40,359 nucleotides of DNA from Planctomycetota bacterium. Its GTDB lineage: Bacteria > Planctomycetota > Planctomycetia > Planctomycetales > Planctomycetaceae. The stretch is from assembly GCA_003671275.1 (NCBI GenBank), contig QWPB01000082.1:1-40359 (forward strand), in the 5' to 3' direction. The position numbers were made by a program, and so were the translations under genes. The number at the start of each line of letters is the position of its first letter. Within the stretch, counting starts at the first letter, position 1. Under the pieces are notes generated by a model. That model did not search any database. It had not been told where the DNA came from and saw nothing but the letters and a program-made list of their open reading frames with translations. Below are positions 27,176 to 35,888 of this stretch, in pieces.

Positions 27176-28633
27176 ATGTTCCACTTCTACTCTCCCGCCG
27201 AAATTGCCCTGCCAGCCCGCCGCCGCTTTCTGCAGGAGACGGGCCTGGGATTCGGATCACTCGCTCTCGCCAGTCTGCTTCAGGGGGAAGCGGCGGCGGC
27301 TCCAGCCTCCGCGACCATCGACCCGCTCGCTCTCAAAGAACCGCACTACCCCGGCCAGGTCAAGTCGATCATCTGGCTGTTCATGACCGGTGCCCCGTCC
27401 CAGGTCGACACCTGGGACTACAAGCCGGAATTGCAAACCCGCGATGGGCAGGAACTCGCGGGGGCCGATCCCAAGACCGGATTCTTTTCAACCAGTGGCA
27501 AATGTCTGAAATCGCCCTTTGCATGGCAGCAACATGGAGAATCCGCCACCTGGGTTCCCGAGATCTTTCCCTACCTTTCCAAACATGTCGACAAGATGTG
27601 CTTCCTGCACTCGATGTATCTGAGGCAGAACAACCATGCTCCCGCGTCGATTGAACTGATGTGTGGTACAAACCGTCCGGGACTCCCCGCTCTGGGAGCG
27701 TGGATGACGTATGGGCTGGGGTCACAGAACCAGAACCTTCCCTCGTATGTCGTCCTGCATGACACACGCCCGCGTGGGGATGATCAGATCTGGTCCGCAG
27801 GCTTTCTCCCCAAAACCTATCAGGCTCTGGCCCTGGACGCCCGACGCAAAGAGTCCATCGATAACCTCGCCCGCGACGGCAAGCACTCTGACTCCCAGCA
27901 GCGTGCCCAGCTTGATCTCATCCGACAACTCAATCAAGAACACGCCGCCAGCCGTCCAACGCAAGCGGATCTGGCAGCACGGATCAATTCTTACGAGCTC
28001 GCCTACCGGATGCAGATGGCGGCCCCCGAGGTGCTCGATCTGACTCAGGAATCCGAAGCCACTCACAAGCTGTACGGGATGGATCAGCCGGAATGTGCGA
28101 CCTTCTCTCGCCAGTGCCTGCTGGCCAGGCGGCTCGTCGAACGCGGCGTACGATTTGTCCAGATTTTTGCGGGCAAGGGAGTCGGTGGGGACGGCAGCGT
28201 GAATGACGTGCCGTGGGACTGTCATACGGATGTCGAAACCAATCATCGCTCGTGCGGTCGGCATACGGACCAGCCGGCAGCGGCCTTGCTCGCGGATCTG
28301 GAAGCCCGTGGATTGCTGGAATCCACGCTCGTCATCTGGGGGGGCGAATTCGGGCGGACTTCCGATTCGCAAGGCGCCAAGGGCCGGGATCACAACCCGA
28401 ATGGTTTTACCATCTGGCTGGCAGGAGCGGGCGTCAAGGGGGGCCTGCACTATGGGTCGACAGATCCGTTTGGCTACAAAGCCGTTGAGAAGAAGGTCCA
28501 CGTGAATGACCTGCATGCGACGTTGCTGAAGCTGATGGGACTCGAACATACCAAGCTGACCCACCGGTTCAACGGGCGTGATTTCCGCTTGACCGATGTG
28601 GGCGGCGAGGTGCTGACGGAGATCCTGGCGTAG
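27176..28633 (+). CDS. DUF1501 protein (sulfatase/alkaline-phosphatase-like fold), Tat-exported
   Basis: A 485-residue DUF1501 protein. The N-terminus carries a twin-arginine signal ARRRFLQETGLGFGSLALASLL. Family motifs follow: SIIWLFMTGAPSQVDTWDYKPEL, FCMLHSMYLRQNNHAPAS-like segment (FLHSMYLRQNNH), CLLARRLVERGVRFVQIF, VIWGGEFGRTSDSQG and RDHNPNGFTIWLAGAGVKGG. The His/Asp residues in WDCHTDVETNH and GRDHN would bind metal in the alkaline-phosphatase superfamily fold; the reaction is not known. It is probably co-transcribed with the PSCyt1 gene 48 nt upstream. Confidence 0.93.
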   Translation: MFHFYSPAEIALPARRRFLQETGLGFGSLALASLLQGEAAAAPASATIDPLALKEPHYPGQVKSIIWLFMTGAPSQVDTWDYKPELQTRDGQELAGADPKTGFFSTSGKCLKSPFAWQQHGESATWVPEIFPYLSKHVDKMCFLHSMYLRQNNHAPASIELMCGTNRPGLPALGAWMTYGLGSQNQNLPSYVVLHDTRPRGDDQIWSAGFLPKTYQALALDARRKESIDNLARDGKHSDSQQRAQLDLIRQLNQEHAASRPTQADLAARINSYELAYRMQMAAPEVLDLTQESEATHKLYGMDQPECATFSRQCLLARRLVERGVRFVQIFAGKGVGGDGSVNDVPWDCHTDVETNHRSCGRHTDQPAAALLADLEARGLLESTLVIWGGEFGRTSDSQGAKGRDHNPNGFTIWLAGAGVKGGLHYGSTDPFGYKAVEKKVHVNDLHATLLKLMGLEHTKLTHRFNGRDFRLTDVGGEVLTEILA

Positions 28634-28835
28634 CATCCAATTGGCATGGGCCAGCCCCCTCTCAGGAATCCAGTGCGGGTCCGTTTCGATCGTCACCTTT
28701 CGACAGTGGCTGGTCGTGTGTGAACTGGGAACACAGACACGGTTTGGCAGACATTCCTGGCTGGTCTAGACCCCCAGACCCATCCATGATAATACATATG
28801 TCGTTCAGCGTTTGCCTGGGTCGGAGCTTTACCGC

Positions 28836-30227
28836 ATGTGGCCACTCAATAGCAGCCTCTTACCACGCGGCGGATGTCGCGGAGTCACCCGCCGCGGGTT
28901 GATGCAGATCGGAACTCTCGCCGCGCTGGGAACTGCGGGCAGCTGGTCGCTGCCAGCAATCCTGCGTGCGGAAGCCACAGCTGGCAAGACAAAGTCACCC
29001 AAGTCAGTGATCGTGATCTATCTGGTGGGGGGCCCTCCCCACCAGGACATGTTCGATCTGAAGCCCGAGGCTCCCCGTGAGGTCGCCGGTCCGTGGCGTC
29101 CGATTGCCACCAATGTTGCGGGAATGGAGATTTGCGAGGCGTTTCCGCAATTAGCCCGCGTGGCTGACAAGTTCACGGTGGTCCGATCATTGGTGGGGAA
29201 CCAGGCGGACCACGATGCGGTTCAGGTCTTCAATGGTCGTGATCCCAAACAGCCGCGGCCTTCGGGCGGTTGGCCGCAGTTTGGCTCGATGGTCTCCAAA
29301 CTCGAGGGCGCCGCGTCGCCGGTCGCCCCGCCGTACGTGAGTCTGTGTTACACCTGTTCGCATGGCCCCTACAACGAGCCGGGAACGGGGATTCTGGGGC
29401 CCGCGCATTCTCCGTTTCGCCCGATGGGGCCGACACGCGATGACATGGTTCTGCAAGGGATCACACTCGATCGACTCGGGAATCGGCAGTCGCTCCTGAA
29501 GAGTGTGGACCGGCTACAACGCGAGATCGACAGCTCGAAAATAATGGCTGGAATGGACTCCTTCACCGAACAGGCGATGGGACTGCTGACCTCGTCCAAG
29601 CTGGCGGAAGCCCTGGATATCAGCCGGGAAGCCCCCTCCGTGGTGGCTCGCTATGGCACTGGCAATCCCCGCATTTTCATGGACGGCAACGGAGCCCCAC
29701 GTGTGCCGCAGAGTCTGCTGATGGCCCGGCGACTAATCGAAGCCGGAGTTCGAGTGGTCACGCTGAATTACAGTAAATGGGACTGGCACGGCGGCTTGAA
29801 CGCGGAAGGCCGGGCGAACAACTCGATCTTTCTGCGCGAGGCCGAAGACTTTCCCGTTTTTGATCAGTGCGTGAGCGCCCTGATCGAAGATCTGCATCAA
29901 CGCGGACTGGCCGATGACTGTGCCGTCCTGATCTGCGGCGAGTTCGGGCGGACCCCCAAAATCAGTGCCCAAGTGGGACGCGATCACTGGCCCCAGGTGA
30001 ATTGCGCTCTACTGGCGGGCGGCGGACTGCGGCATGGTCAGATCATCGGAGCAACCGACCGAATCGCCGGCGAGGCCATCCATCGCCCGGTGACCTTTAG
30101 TGATCTCTATGCAACGCTGTTTCAACACCTTGAAATCGACATCGAGAGTACGACGCTCATCGACAATAACGGGCGTCCCCAGTATCTGGTCTCCGATGGC
30201 GGCAAACCGCTTGCCGAATTGCTCTGA
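28836..30227 (+). CDS. Second DUF1501 protein, Tat-exported
   Basis: A 463-residue DUF1501 protein, only distantly similar to the previous one. A twin-arginine signal (GVTRRGLMQIGTLAALGTAG) precedes VIVIYLVGGPPHQDMFDLKPEAP, the VVRSLVGNQADHDAVQ region, LLMARRLIEAGVRVVTLNYSKWDWHG, CAVLICGEFGRTPKIS and GRDHWPQVNCALLAGGGLRHG. The ATG at 28836 has GGAG 9 nt upstream. It lies 202 nt after the first DUF1501 gene, with no PSD1-type partner of its own, so it may be an orphan or share the first one. The spacer before it shows nothing recognisable. Confidence 0.92.
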   Translation: MWPLNSSLLPRGGCRGVTRRGLMQIGTLAALGTAGSWSLPAILRAEATAGKTKSPKSVIVIYLVGGPPHQDMFDLKPEAPREVAGPWRPIATNVAGMEICEAFPQLARVADKFTVVRSLVGNQADHDAVQVFNGRDPKQPRPSGGWPQFGSMVSKLEGAASPVAPPYVSLCYTCSHGPYNEPGTGILGPAHSPFRPMGPTRDDMVLQGITLDRLGNRQSLLKSVDRLQREIDSSKIMAGMDSFTEQAMGLLTSSKLAEALDISREAPSVVARYGTGNPRIFMDGNGAPRVPQSLLMARRLIEAGVRVVTLNYSKWDWHGGLNAEGRANNSIFLREAEDFPVFDQCVSALIEDLHQRGLADDCAVLICGEFGRTPKISAQVGRDHWPQVNCALLAGGGLRHGQIIGATDRIAGEAIHRPVTFSDLYATLFQHLEIDIESTTLIDNNGRPQYLVSDGGKPLAELL

Positions 30228-30316
30228 AGACGAGTCGCCCCAATCGTAGCAGCGGATGTCCCGTGACGAAGCGGGATGTCACACGGGTTCACCAACTCCG
30301 AAGAAGTCGGCGACGA

Positions 30317-31321
30317 TCAAGTCTTGGCAGCCAGTTTCGTGATCCGCACATGTCGGTCGTGGTGGACGGTAGCCACTTGCAAACCATCGAGGTGCAGGTC
30401 CATCTCGCGGGCCAGGCTGGGCAGGGCAAAGCGGTAGTAATCTTTGTCGGCATCGGGCTTCCAGAAAATCAAAAAACCTCCTGAACCGCCGCCGCTGACG
30501 CCCATCAGGGAACCATCACTGAGCCAGCGGAGGCCCCAGATGATCCCCTGGGTGACCCCTTCGGCGATCTGCTGTCGAACTGGCTCTGGCTTGTCGGAGG
30601 CGAGATCAAACAGACAGACAATGGGTTCATGCACCGCCCCCAGCGGATTCGAGGCCTTGTGCAGGCCGCCCGCAGCCAGCCACTTCCCATCCGGAGAAAC
30701 CGCGAGGCCGCGCACCCCGCCAAAATCGACTCCCTGACCATCGTTATAAGCGTACAGCGGTTTAGCCTCGAACGTCCGCAACAGCTGTCCCGTGGCCACG
30801 TCCCACTGCTTGACCGCGCCCTTCAGATCACCCGTGAACAGTGTCGTTCCATTCGGATGAAAGACCACGCTGTAGACATGCTTCTCATGCCCGGACAGCT
30901 CACGAATCGCAGCGCCGTCGGACATATTCCACAGCCGAACGACAAGGTCATTGCCGCCACTTGCCAGCAGCGCCCCGTCCGGGCTGACCGCCATCGAGCG
31001 TATCCAGCCCTTGTGAGCGGCAATCGAACGCAGAGGTGCCGGAGCCGCAGTTGCGGTCTCCCACCAGATAATTTTTCCTTCACCGCCGCCGCTGACGAAG
31101 GTATTTCCGTCCTTGGAGAACGCCAGCGAAAAGACCCAGGTCTGGTGCCCGCCGGGGAAGAGAACCTTGGCCCCATCCGACAACTGGAACCGGGCCAGAG
31201 TGGCGTCCTCGGCCCCGACAACGACGTAACGTCCCTGCGGATCGAACCGGCAGACGTTCAAGGGGCGGTCGGCTGGCCACTGAGTGACCACGTGGGCCTG
31301 TTTCACATCCAGCATTGTCAT
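30317..31321 (-). CDS. WD40-repeat protein
   Basis: A 334-residue beta-propeller made of about seven WD40 repeats, with blades such as GHQTWVFSLAFSKDGNTFVSGGGEGKIIWWE, AVSPDGALLASGGNDLVVRLWN and GHEKHVYSVVFHPNGTTLFTGDLKGAVKQWD (each quoted in part by motif). No signal peptide is visible, so it may be cytoplasmic or lack one at this start. ATG codons at 31321 and 31315 are both possible; AAGGA is 3 nt from the first and 9 nt from the second. It ends the - strand surface-protein operon and probably binds the DUF1501 or DUF1549 partner, by analogy with similar planctomycete clusters. Confidence 0.88.
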   Translation of the reverse strand: MTMLDVKQAHVVTQWPADRPLNVCRFDPQGRYVVVGAEDATLARFQLSDGAKVLFPGGHQTWVFSLAFSKDGNTFVSGGGEGKIIWWETATAAPAPLRSIAAHKGWIRSMAVSPDGALLASGGNDLVVRLWNMSDGAAIRELSGHEKHVYSVVFHPNGTTLFTGDLKGAVKQWDVATGQLLRTFEAKPLYAYNDGQGVDFGGVRGLAVSPDGKWLAAGGLHKASNPLGAVHEPIVCLFDLASDKPEPVRQQIAEGVTQGIIWGLRWLSDGSLMGVSGGGSGGFLIFWKPDADKDYYRFALPSLAREMDLHLDGLQVATVHHDRHVRITKLAAKT

Positions 31322-31323
31322 TG

Positions 31324-31388
31324 GTCCTTAGTCATTGGTCATTCGTCCCTAGACACCTTGGCTTCACCAATGACCAATGACTAAGGAC
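31324..31388. repeat. 20-bp perfect inverted repeat upstream of the WD40 gene
   Basis: Arms GTCCTTAGTCATTGGTCATT (31324-31343) and its exact complement (31369-31388) enclose a 25-nt loop. The element fills the spacer between the DUF1501 stop and the WD40 start. On the - strand it contributes the AAGGAC that could serve as ribosome-binding site. The repeated TCATTGGTC/TTAGTC text looks like a dispersed intergenic repeat, which only a genome search can confirm. Confidence 0.75.
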
Positions 31389-31405
31389 TAGTGACCAAGG
31401 ACTTC

Positions 31406-32701
31406 TTACGTCAGCAGTCCATCGATCATCTTGGACGACGGATCGGCAATCGGCAGATCCCGTCCGTCGATGTTGAACGACCCATTCGAGTCGACGCCGA
31501 CCGCTGTCAGGTAGGTATGAAACAGGTTGCCGTGATCGCATTGGCCTTCGGTGACTTCGGTCCCCTTGTCGTTCGTCTTGCCAAAGGCCACGCCACGGGG
31601 AAACCTGGCCCCAGCCACGCAGACCGACCAGGCTCGCGACCAGTGATCGCGCCCGGCGTAGTGGTTGATGTTGGGCGTCCGACCGAACTCTGACAGCACG
31701 ATCAGCAGCGTGCTTTCCAACATCCCGCGATCGGCCAGATCCTTCACAAAACAGGAGAACCCGCGGTCGAACTCGGCCATCTGCTCGATGTGGAAGTTGA
31801 AGTTCTCATTGTGGGTGTCATAGTTCGAGTGGGCCAACTGAACGAAACCGACACCGCTTTCGAGCAGCCGCCTGGCCAGCAAGCAATGCCGTCCAAAGTC
31901 ATGCTTGCCGTACCGCTCGTGATCGGCGGCGGGCTCCTTCGAAACGTCGAAAACATCTTTCTTCTGCATCAGCTTCAGGGCCTGCTCATACGAGTAGGTG
32001 AAAGCTTCCGTCACGGCGGTCCGACGACGATTCAGGAACCGCTCGTTGACCTGGCGACGGAAGTCGTGCCGCGCCAGCTCCGACTGCTCGGTCAGGCCGC
32101 CGGGAAGAGCTGTGTTCGGCGGCGGGTTGCCGTTGCCAAGCTGGATGCTGGAATATTTCGGGCCGAGATAGGCCGAGTCATTGCCGCGACCGCCACCGCC
32201 GCCCGGCGTAATCACGATGTGCCCCGGCAGGTCGCTGGTCTCCGGCATCAGTGTCTTAGCACACACTGCCCCCATCTCCGGGAAGTCGAGCCCCGGCATC
32301 TGTCGCCGCCCGGTCAGCATCATGAACCGGCCTTTGCCGTGATCATCCTCGCTCGTGTTCACCCCGCGAAGCAGGCACAGGTGCTGCATGATTTGAGCAG
32401 TCTGCGGCAACAGTTCCGAGATCTGAATCCCCGGCACGGAAGTCGGGATGCTCAGAAACGGTCCGCCCGTGTCGGTCCCCGGCTTCGGATCCCAGCTCTC
32501 CAGCTGGCTCAGCCCGCCGTGCATGTTGATCACCACGACCCGCTTTTGATCGGACTTCAACTGCTGCGCGATCACAGGGGACGAGAAGATCCCCAACCCT
32601 CCCGCGACCGCTCCCGTGGCAGTGGCCGCCAGGGTTCCGAGAAAGCTGCGACGAGCCAGCGTATGCTCGCTGGAGCGGCAGGCGTAGTTTGCGTCTTGCA
32701 T
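31406..32701 (-). CDS. Third DUF1501 protein, Tat-exported
   Basis: A 431-residue DUF1501 protein. The twin-arginine signal is TLARRSFLGTLAATATGAVAG. Family motifs include VVVINMHGGLSQLESWDPKPGT, CLLRGVNTSEDDHGKGR, a glycine-rich loop ITPGGGGGRGND, CLLARRLLESGVGFVQLAHSNYDTH, LIVLSEFGRTPNIN and GRDHWSRAWSVCVAGA. It lies 73 nt downstream of the coiled-coil DUF1549/DUF1553 gene and 84 nt upstream of the WD40 gene, all on the - strand. This order is a common planctomycete set. Function is inferred only from the fold (alkaline-phosphatase superfamily). Confidence 0.93.
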   Translation of the reverse strand: MQDANYACRSSEHTLARRSFLGTLAATATGAVAGGLGIFSSPVIAQQLKSDQKRVVVINMHGGLSQLESWDPKPGTDTGGPFLSIPTSVPGIQISELLPQTAQIMQHLCLLRGVNTSEDDHGKGRFMMLTGRRQMPGLDFPEMGAVCAKTLMPETSDLPGHIVITPGGGGGRGNDSAYLGPKYSSIQLGNGNPPPNTALPGGLTEQSELARHDFRRQVNERFLNRRRTAVTEAFTYSYEQALKLMQKKDVFDVSKEPAADHERYGKHDFGRHCLLARRLLESGVGFVQLAHSNYDTHNENFNFHIEQMAEFDRGFSCFVKDLADRGMLESTLLIVLSEFGRTPNINHYAGRDHWSRAWSVCVAGARFPRGVAFGKTNDKGTEVTEGQCDHGNLFHTYLTAVGVDSNGSFNIDGRDLPIADPSSKMIDGLLT

Positions 32702-32716
32702 GGTGTTCTCCGGATC

Positions 32717-32772
32717 GTTGAGAGTTGATTCTTGAGGGCCAGAAGTTTGTCACTGGTCCCTCAACACTCAAC
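32717..32772. repeat. Imperfect inverted repeat in the DUF1549-DUF1501 spacer
   Basis: GTTGAG...TTGAGGGCC (32717-32740) and GGTCCCTCAA...CTCAAC (32755-32772) pair with one bulge and a short internal loop. The element sits directly after the stop of the coiled-coil gene and before the DUF1501 start. It is similar in style to the stem before the WD40 gene, so both may belong to one class of intergenic repeats. Confidence 0.5.
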
Positions 32773-32774
32773 GC

Positions 32775-35639
32775 TTAGTGATTGAACCGGAACTCCGCGG
32801 AGTTCACGAGGCCCCAGACCAGTTCCTGAGCTGCAACAGACTTGTCGGCAGCCCGCTTCGTCAGAATGTCAGCCACTGCTGCCGTCTCAGTCTCCGTGGG
32901 CAACCGGGACAGGACAGCCAGGTACAATTCCTCCGCCGCCAGTTTGGCGTCGAGCTGATTGACGACCAGATCGGTGACGTTGCCGCCAGTCTGGGCACAC
33001 CAACTGGAAACAGACCCGGCGTTAGCGGCATACAGGGCCTGATCGGCGGTGGCAAAAAAATCGGATTGCGGCTGACCAGCTCCGGCCCCATAGAACTGGA
33101 TGAACGTACTCAGGTTCCCCTTCAGCTTGTCATAGGTCCGCTGCTCCAGATCCAGCATGCGAGCGGCCACAGCAGCGGGGTCCTGCTTCTGGGCATCGGT
33201 CAGAGGCGCCGCCTTGTCGAGTTCCGCAACCTCGGCGTTCCAGTGTCGACCGTAGACATCCGTCACCTGGAAGATCGACCAGCAGAGTTGTTCGGGGGTC
33301 AGGGCTTTCAGATTTGCCAGCGCGAACCTCTTGGAGTATCCGTCGACCGCATCATTCGAGAGAGCTGCAATTTCACCCTGGAACTTGGTGCGATCGGATT
33401 GGGTTGTGTCAACCGCGGTGACCGCAGTGGCCACGACTTGTTCACGGCGGGTACGTTCGACGACCGCTTCCTCCATCAGCTTTTGAGCGGCGTCGCGAGT
33501 GACTGTGGCTGTCGTCTTGTCGGTGGATGCCTTGTCGACTTTGGTCTGGTACTGAGCCGATTCGGTCTGGGTCGCGACGAGACGTTCCTTCAGCTTCGTC
33601 GATGCGTCTGCGAGAACCGCGTCACCCGGCAGTTTGGCCAGAGCCGCACCCGTCGCTTCGGTGGCTGTCGTTAAATCTTTCACCAAGGCCAGATGATTGG
33701 CCTGCTCGGCCTGGGCGGTCTGAACAGCCACAGCCGCCGCACTCAAGGCATCGGTGGCAACCTTGAGGACCGACTCCCGCTCCGTCACAGTCGGCGCATA
33801 GGCGACGAGTTGCTCCATAGCGGCCTTGTGTTCGGTTTCACGGGCAGCGAGGGCCAGCTGTGCGGTGTCGAGCGACTGCTTCGCGGTGGCCAGAGCGGCC
33901 AAGGACTTCGTCGTCACGATGCGGGCATCGATCACAGCCAGTGCTCCGACCTGATCCTGCATCTGCCGACGAGCAGCCAGCAGTTCAATGTCCTTCTGTT
34001 TCAGGGACTCACGCAGCGGCTGAGTCGCAGCCAACGCCACATCGATCGCGGTCTTTGAGGTCGCATAGGCATTCGTGGGAGCGGCGACTGCGGCTGTCTT
34101 CTCTTCCACGACCTTTTGCAGGGCAGCGACTTCTCCCGTGACCTGTGTGGAGCGTTCTGCAAACTTCGCAGCGGCGGCGGCCAACTCTGCATCGGCGGGG
34201 AGTTTTTGAGCGGCCGCCTGAGCCGCTGTGACAGCCTGCTGCAGTGAAGTGGCGATCTCCTGCTTGGTGGTTGCCTGCTTCTGAGCCTCGGCAACAGCGG
34301 CATTGGCCGCGTCGAGCCCTTTCTTGGCCTCGGCACACTGAGTGCGTGCTTTATCAAGTTCCGCAACGACAGGCAGGTATGCCTTCTCGGCGGCTTCGTA
34401 GGCGGTGGTTGCCTGTTCGAAAGCGGTCTTGGCACTCGTGTAGGTCGCTCCCGCAGCGGTACGCTCCGCTTCAAGCGGAGCCAGCTGGGCCGCCGCCTGG
34501 GCCGCTGCCGTTAGCAGGTCGCCCGGGGCATCGAACGGTCGCTGGTAAGACTGCGAGAGCGCGATCTCGCGCAGGAACCCCTTCATGTCGTAGCTCATGG
34601 CGGCGAACCGCTCCCCCAGCGCCTTCATCAGGACCGGATTCGTACCGGGGTTGTCGGCGTGGTGCATGTCGAGTGGATGGACCAGCCCGCGCCCGAACAT
34701 ATGTGACCAAAGTCGGTTGGCGATGTTTTCATTAAAGACGCGATTGGTACCACTGGTCGCGATCTCGGCCAGCTTCTGGCGGCGACTGAACTTGGGAACC
34801 GCCTGGATGTTGTCAGCAGGGACGACGGTGTATTCCTCACCGGGGTAGAAATTCGGCTCGTCGATCAGCAGATCGCCGGGAACTCTCGGAGGAGTGCGGT
34901 GCAGCGTCCCCTTATAGAAGACCGACTCGAATTGCAGATCGGTTCCTGCCTTCTCAGCGTGAATATTGACGGTCCTGTCTCCATTCTTGATCGCGACCGA
35001 GTACCCCGGAGCAATGAACGCCAACAGTCCGTGGTAGTCCGCCTGTTTGAAGTCGTCGACCAGCGGGTGATCGTGGCACTGCGCACATTGCAGATCACGG
35101 CCAAAGAAGATCCGCCCGACATCGCGGACGATCTGATTCGGCTCGGAGTTCCGGTCGAGGTAGAACCGGGCTGCGGGGCGGGTAGCCGGGTCAGCCCCAT
35201 CGGCATTCAGGATCTCGCGGGCCAAGACGTTCCAGGGTTTCCCTTCGCGAATCGACTTCACCAACCAGGCGTGCCACTCATCCTGCGGGATATTGGAGTT
35301 CGGCCTCCGCTCCATCAGCCACAGATCGATCGCCGTGGCCAGGTGCCGGGCAAACCGCGGCGAGGCGAGCAACTGATCGACCATTTTGATCCGTTTGTCA
35401 GGAGCCGGATCGGCCAGAAAGGCCCGCGTCTCAACCGCAGTGGGCGGATACCCGATCAGATCAAGACTGACCCGCCGCAAAAACTCGGCGTCCGAGCAGA
35501 CCCCGATCGTCAATCCACTGGGCGGGGCTAGAGTCTGATCGATGACAGAACTGAGCGTATCAGAAGGAGTTTGCCCCCATGTCTGGGGAGCAGAGAACAG
35601 GGCCAAAAGCAGGATCAGACCGGAAGTCGTCACTCGCAT
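32775..35639 (-). CDS. DUF1549/DUF1553 surface protein with a long coiled-coil insertion
   Basis: A 954-residue exported protein. A Sec signal peptide (about 1-22) precedes DUF1549 (about 30-215), with FLRRVSLDLIGYPPTAVETR, RFARHLATAIDLWLMERR and a heme-like CAQCHDH at 185-191. The first half of DUF1553 (about 280-370) has RVFNENIANRLWSHMFGRGLVHP and LSQSYQRPF. Residues 375-760 are an Ala/Lys/Glu/Gln-rich coiled coil that interrupts DUF1553, and the second half resumes at about 772 and ends with the usual EELYLAVLSRLPTE...SAEFRFNH. The coiled coil has two related ~190-residue units. GAGG stands 8 nt before the ATG. There is no PSCyt1 domain. It leads the - strand operon with DUF1501 and WD40. 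Confidence 0.92.
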   Translation of the reverse strand: MRVTTSGLILLLALFSAPQTWGQTPSDTLSSVIDQTLAPPSGLTIGVCSDAEFLRRVSLDLIGYPPTAVETRAFLADPAPDKRIKMVDQLLASPRFARHLATAIDLWLMERRPNSNIPQDEWHAWLVKSIREGKPWNVLAREILNADGADPATRPAARFYLDRNSEPNQIVRDVGRIFFGRDLQCAQCHDHPLVDDFKQADYHGLLAFIAPGYSVAIKNGDRTVNIHAEKAGTDLQFESVFYKGTLHRTPPRVPGDLLIDEPNFYPGEEYTVVPADNIQAVPKFSRRQKLAEIATSGTNRVFNENIANRLWSHMFGRGLVHPLDMHHADNPGTNPVLMKALGERFAAMSYDMKGFLREIALSQSYQRPFDAPGDLLTAAAQAAAQLAPLEAERTAAGATYTSAKTAFEQATTAYEAAEKAYLPVVAELDKARTQCAEAKKGLDAANAAVAEAQKQATTKQEIATSLQQAVTAAQAAAQKLPADAELAAAAAKFAERSTQVTGEVAALQKVVEEKTAAVAAPTNAYATSKTAIDVALAATQPLRESLKQKDIELLAARRQMQDQVGALAVIDARIVTTKSLAALATAKQSLDTAQLALAARETEHKAAMEQLVAYAPTVTERESVLKVATDALSAAAVAVQTAQAEQANHLALVKDLTTATEATGAALAKLPGDAVLADASTKLKERLVATQTESAQYQTKVDKASTDKTTATVTRDAAQKLMEEAVVERTRREQVVATAVTAVDTTQSDRTKFQGEIAALSNDAVDGYSKRFALANLKALTPEQLCWSIFQVTDVYGRHWNAEVAELDKAAPLTDAQKQDPAAVAARMLDLEQRTYDKLKGNLSTFIQFYGAGAGQPQSDFFATADQALYAANAGSVSSWCAQTGGNVTDLVVNQLDAKLAAEELYLAVLSRLPTETETAAVADILTKRAADKSVAAQELVWGLVNSAEFRFNH

Positions 35640-35759
35640 GAGGATTACCTCTTCGGGAACCGCGAAGTCGAGTTGAGAGTCAGGCAGGATCCCCGGAAGG
35701 GGACAAGACTCTCATCAGGAGGGAAGTAAACCAGACCGGGCCGAACCCATCAGCCATCA

Positions 35760-35789
35760 ATCATATAACCATAGCTCAATTTAAGACAA
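35760..35789 (-). promoter_or_regulatory. Possible sigma-70-type promoter for the coiled-coil DUF1549 operon
   Basis: On the - strand TTGTCT (35789-35784) and TATGAT (35765-35760) are 18 nt apart, in an AT-rich patch that stands out from the surrounding GC-rich DNA. The ATG at 35639 is about 115 nt downstream. Matches to the consensus are partial, so this is a suggestion only. Confidence 0.3.
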
Positions 35790-35808
35790 GACGGAGCACG
35801 ATTAATTT

Positions 35809-35822
35809 TGTACGTGCGTACA
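35809..35822. promoter_or_regulatory. Palindromic candidate operator
   Basis: TGTACG-TG-CGTACA is a perfect 6-bp inverted repeat around a 2-nt centre, about 20 bp upstream of the proposed -35 box of the operon reading from 35639. No known regulator is named by it. It could be a dimer-binding site, or chance. Confidence 0.3.
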
Positions 35823-35888
35823 CATGGCGAGCGCGGCGCGCAGCATTCCACGCCTGACTGCCACCTGCCGGAAATCCCCAGAACCGTC

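Noticed and set aside
27722-28696. Open frame on the - strand opposite the first DUF1501 gene
   Set aside because: Antisense shadow; no start signal or domain.
31790-32728. Open frame on the + strand opposite the third DUF1501 gene
   Set aside because: Antisense shadow of a gene with clear DUF1501 motifs; no family resemblance.
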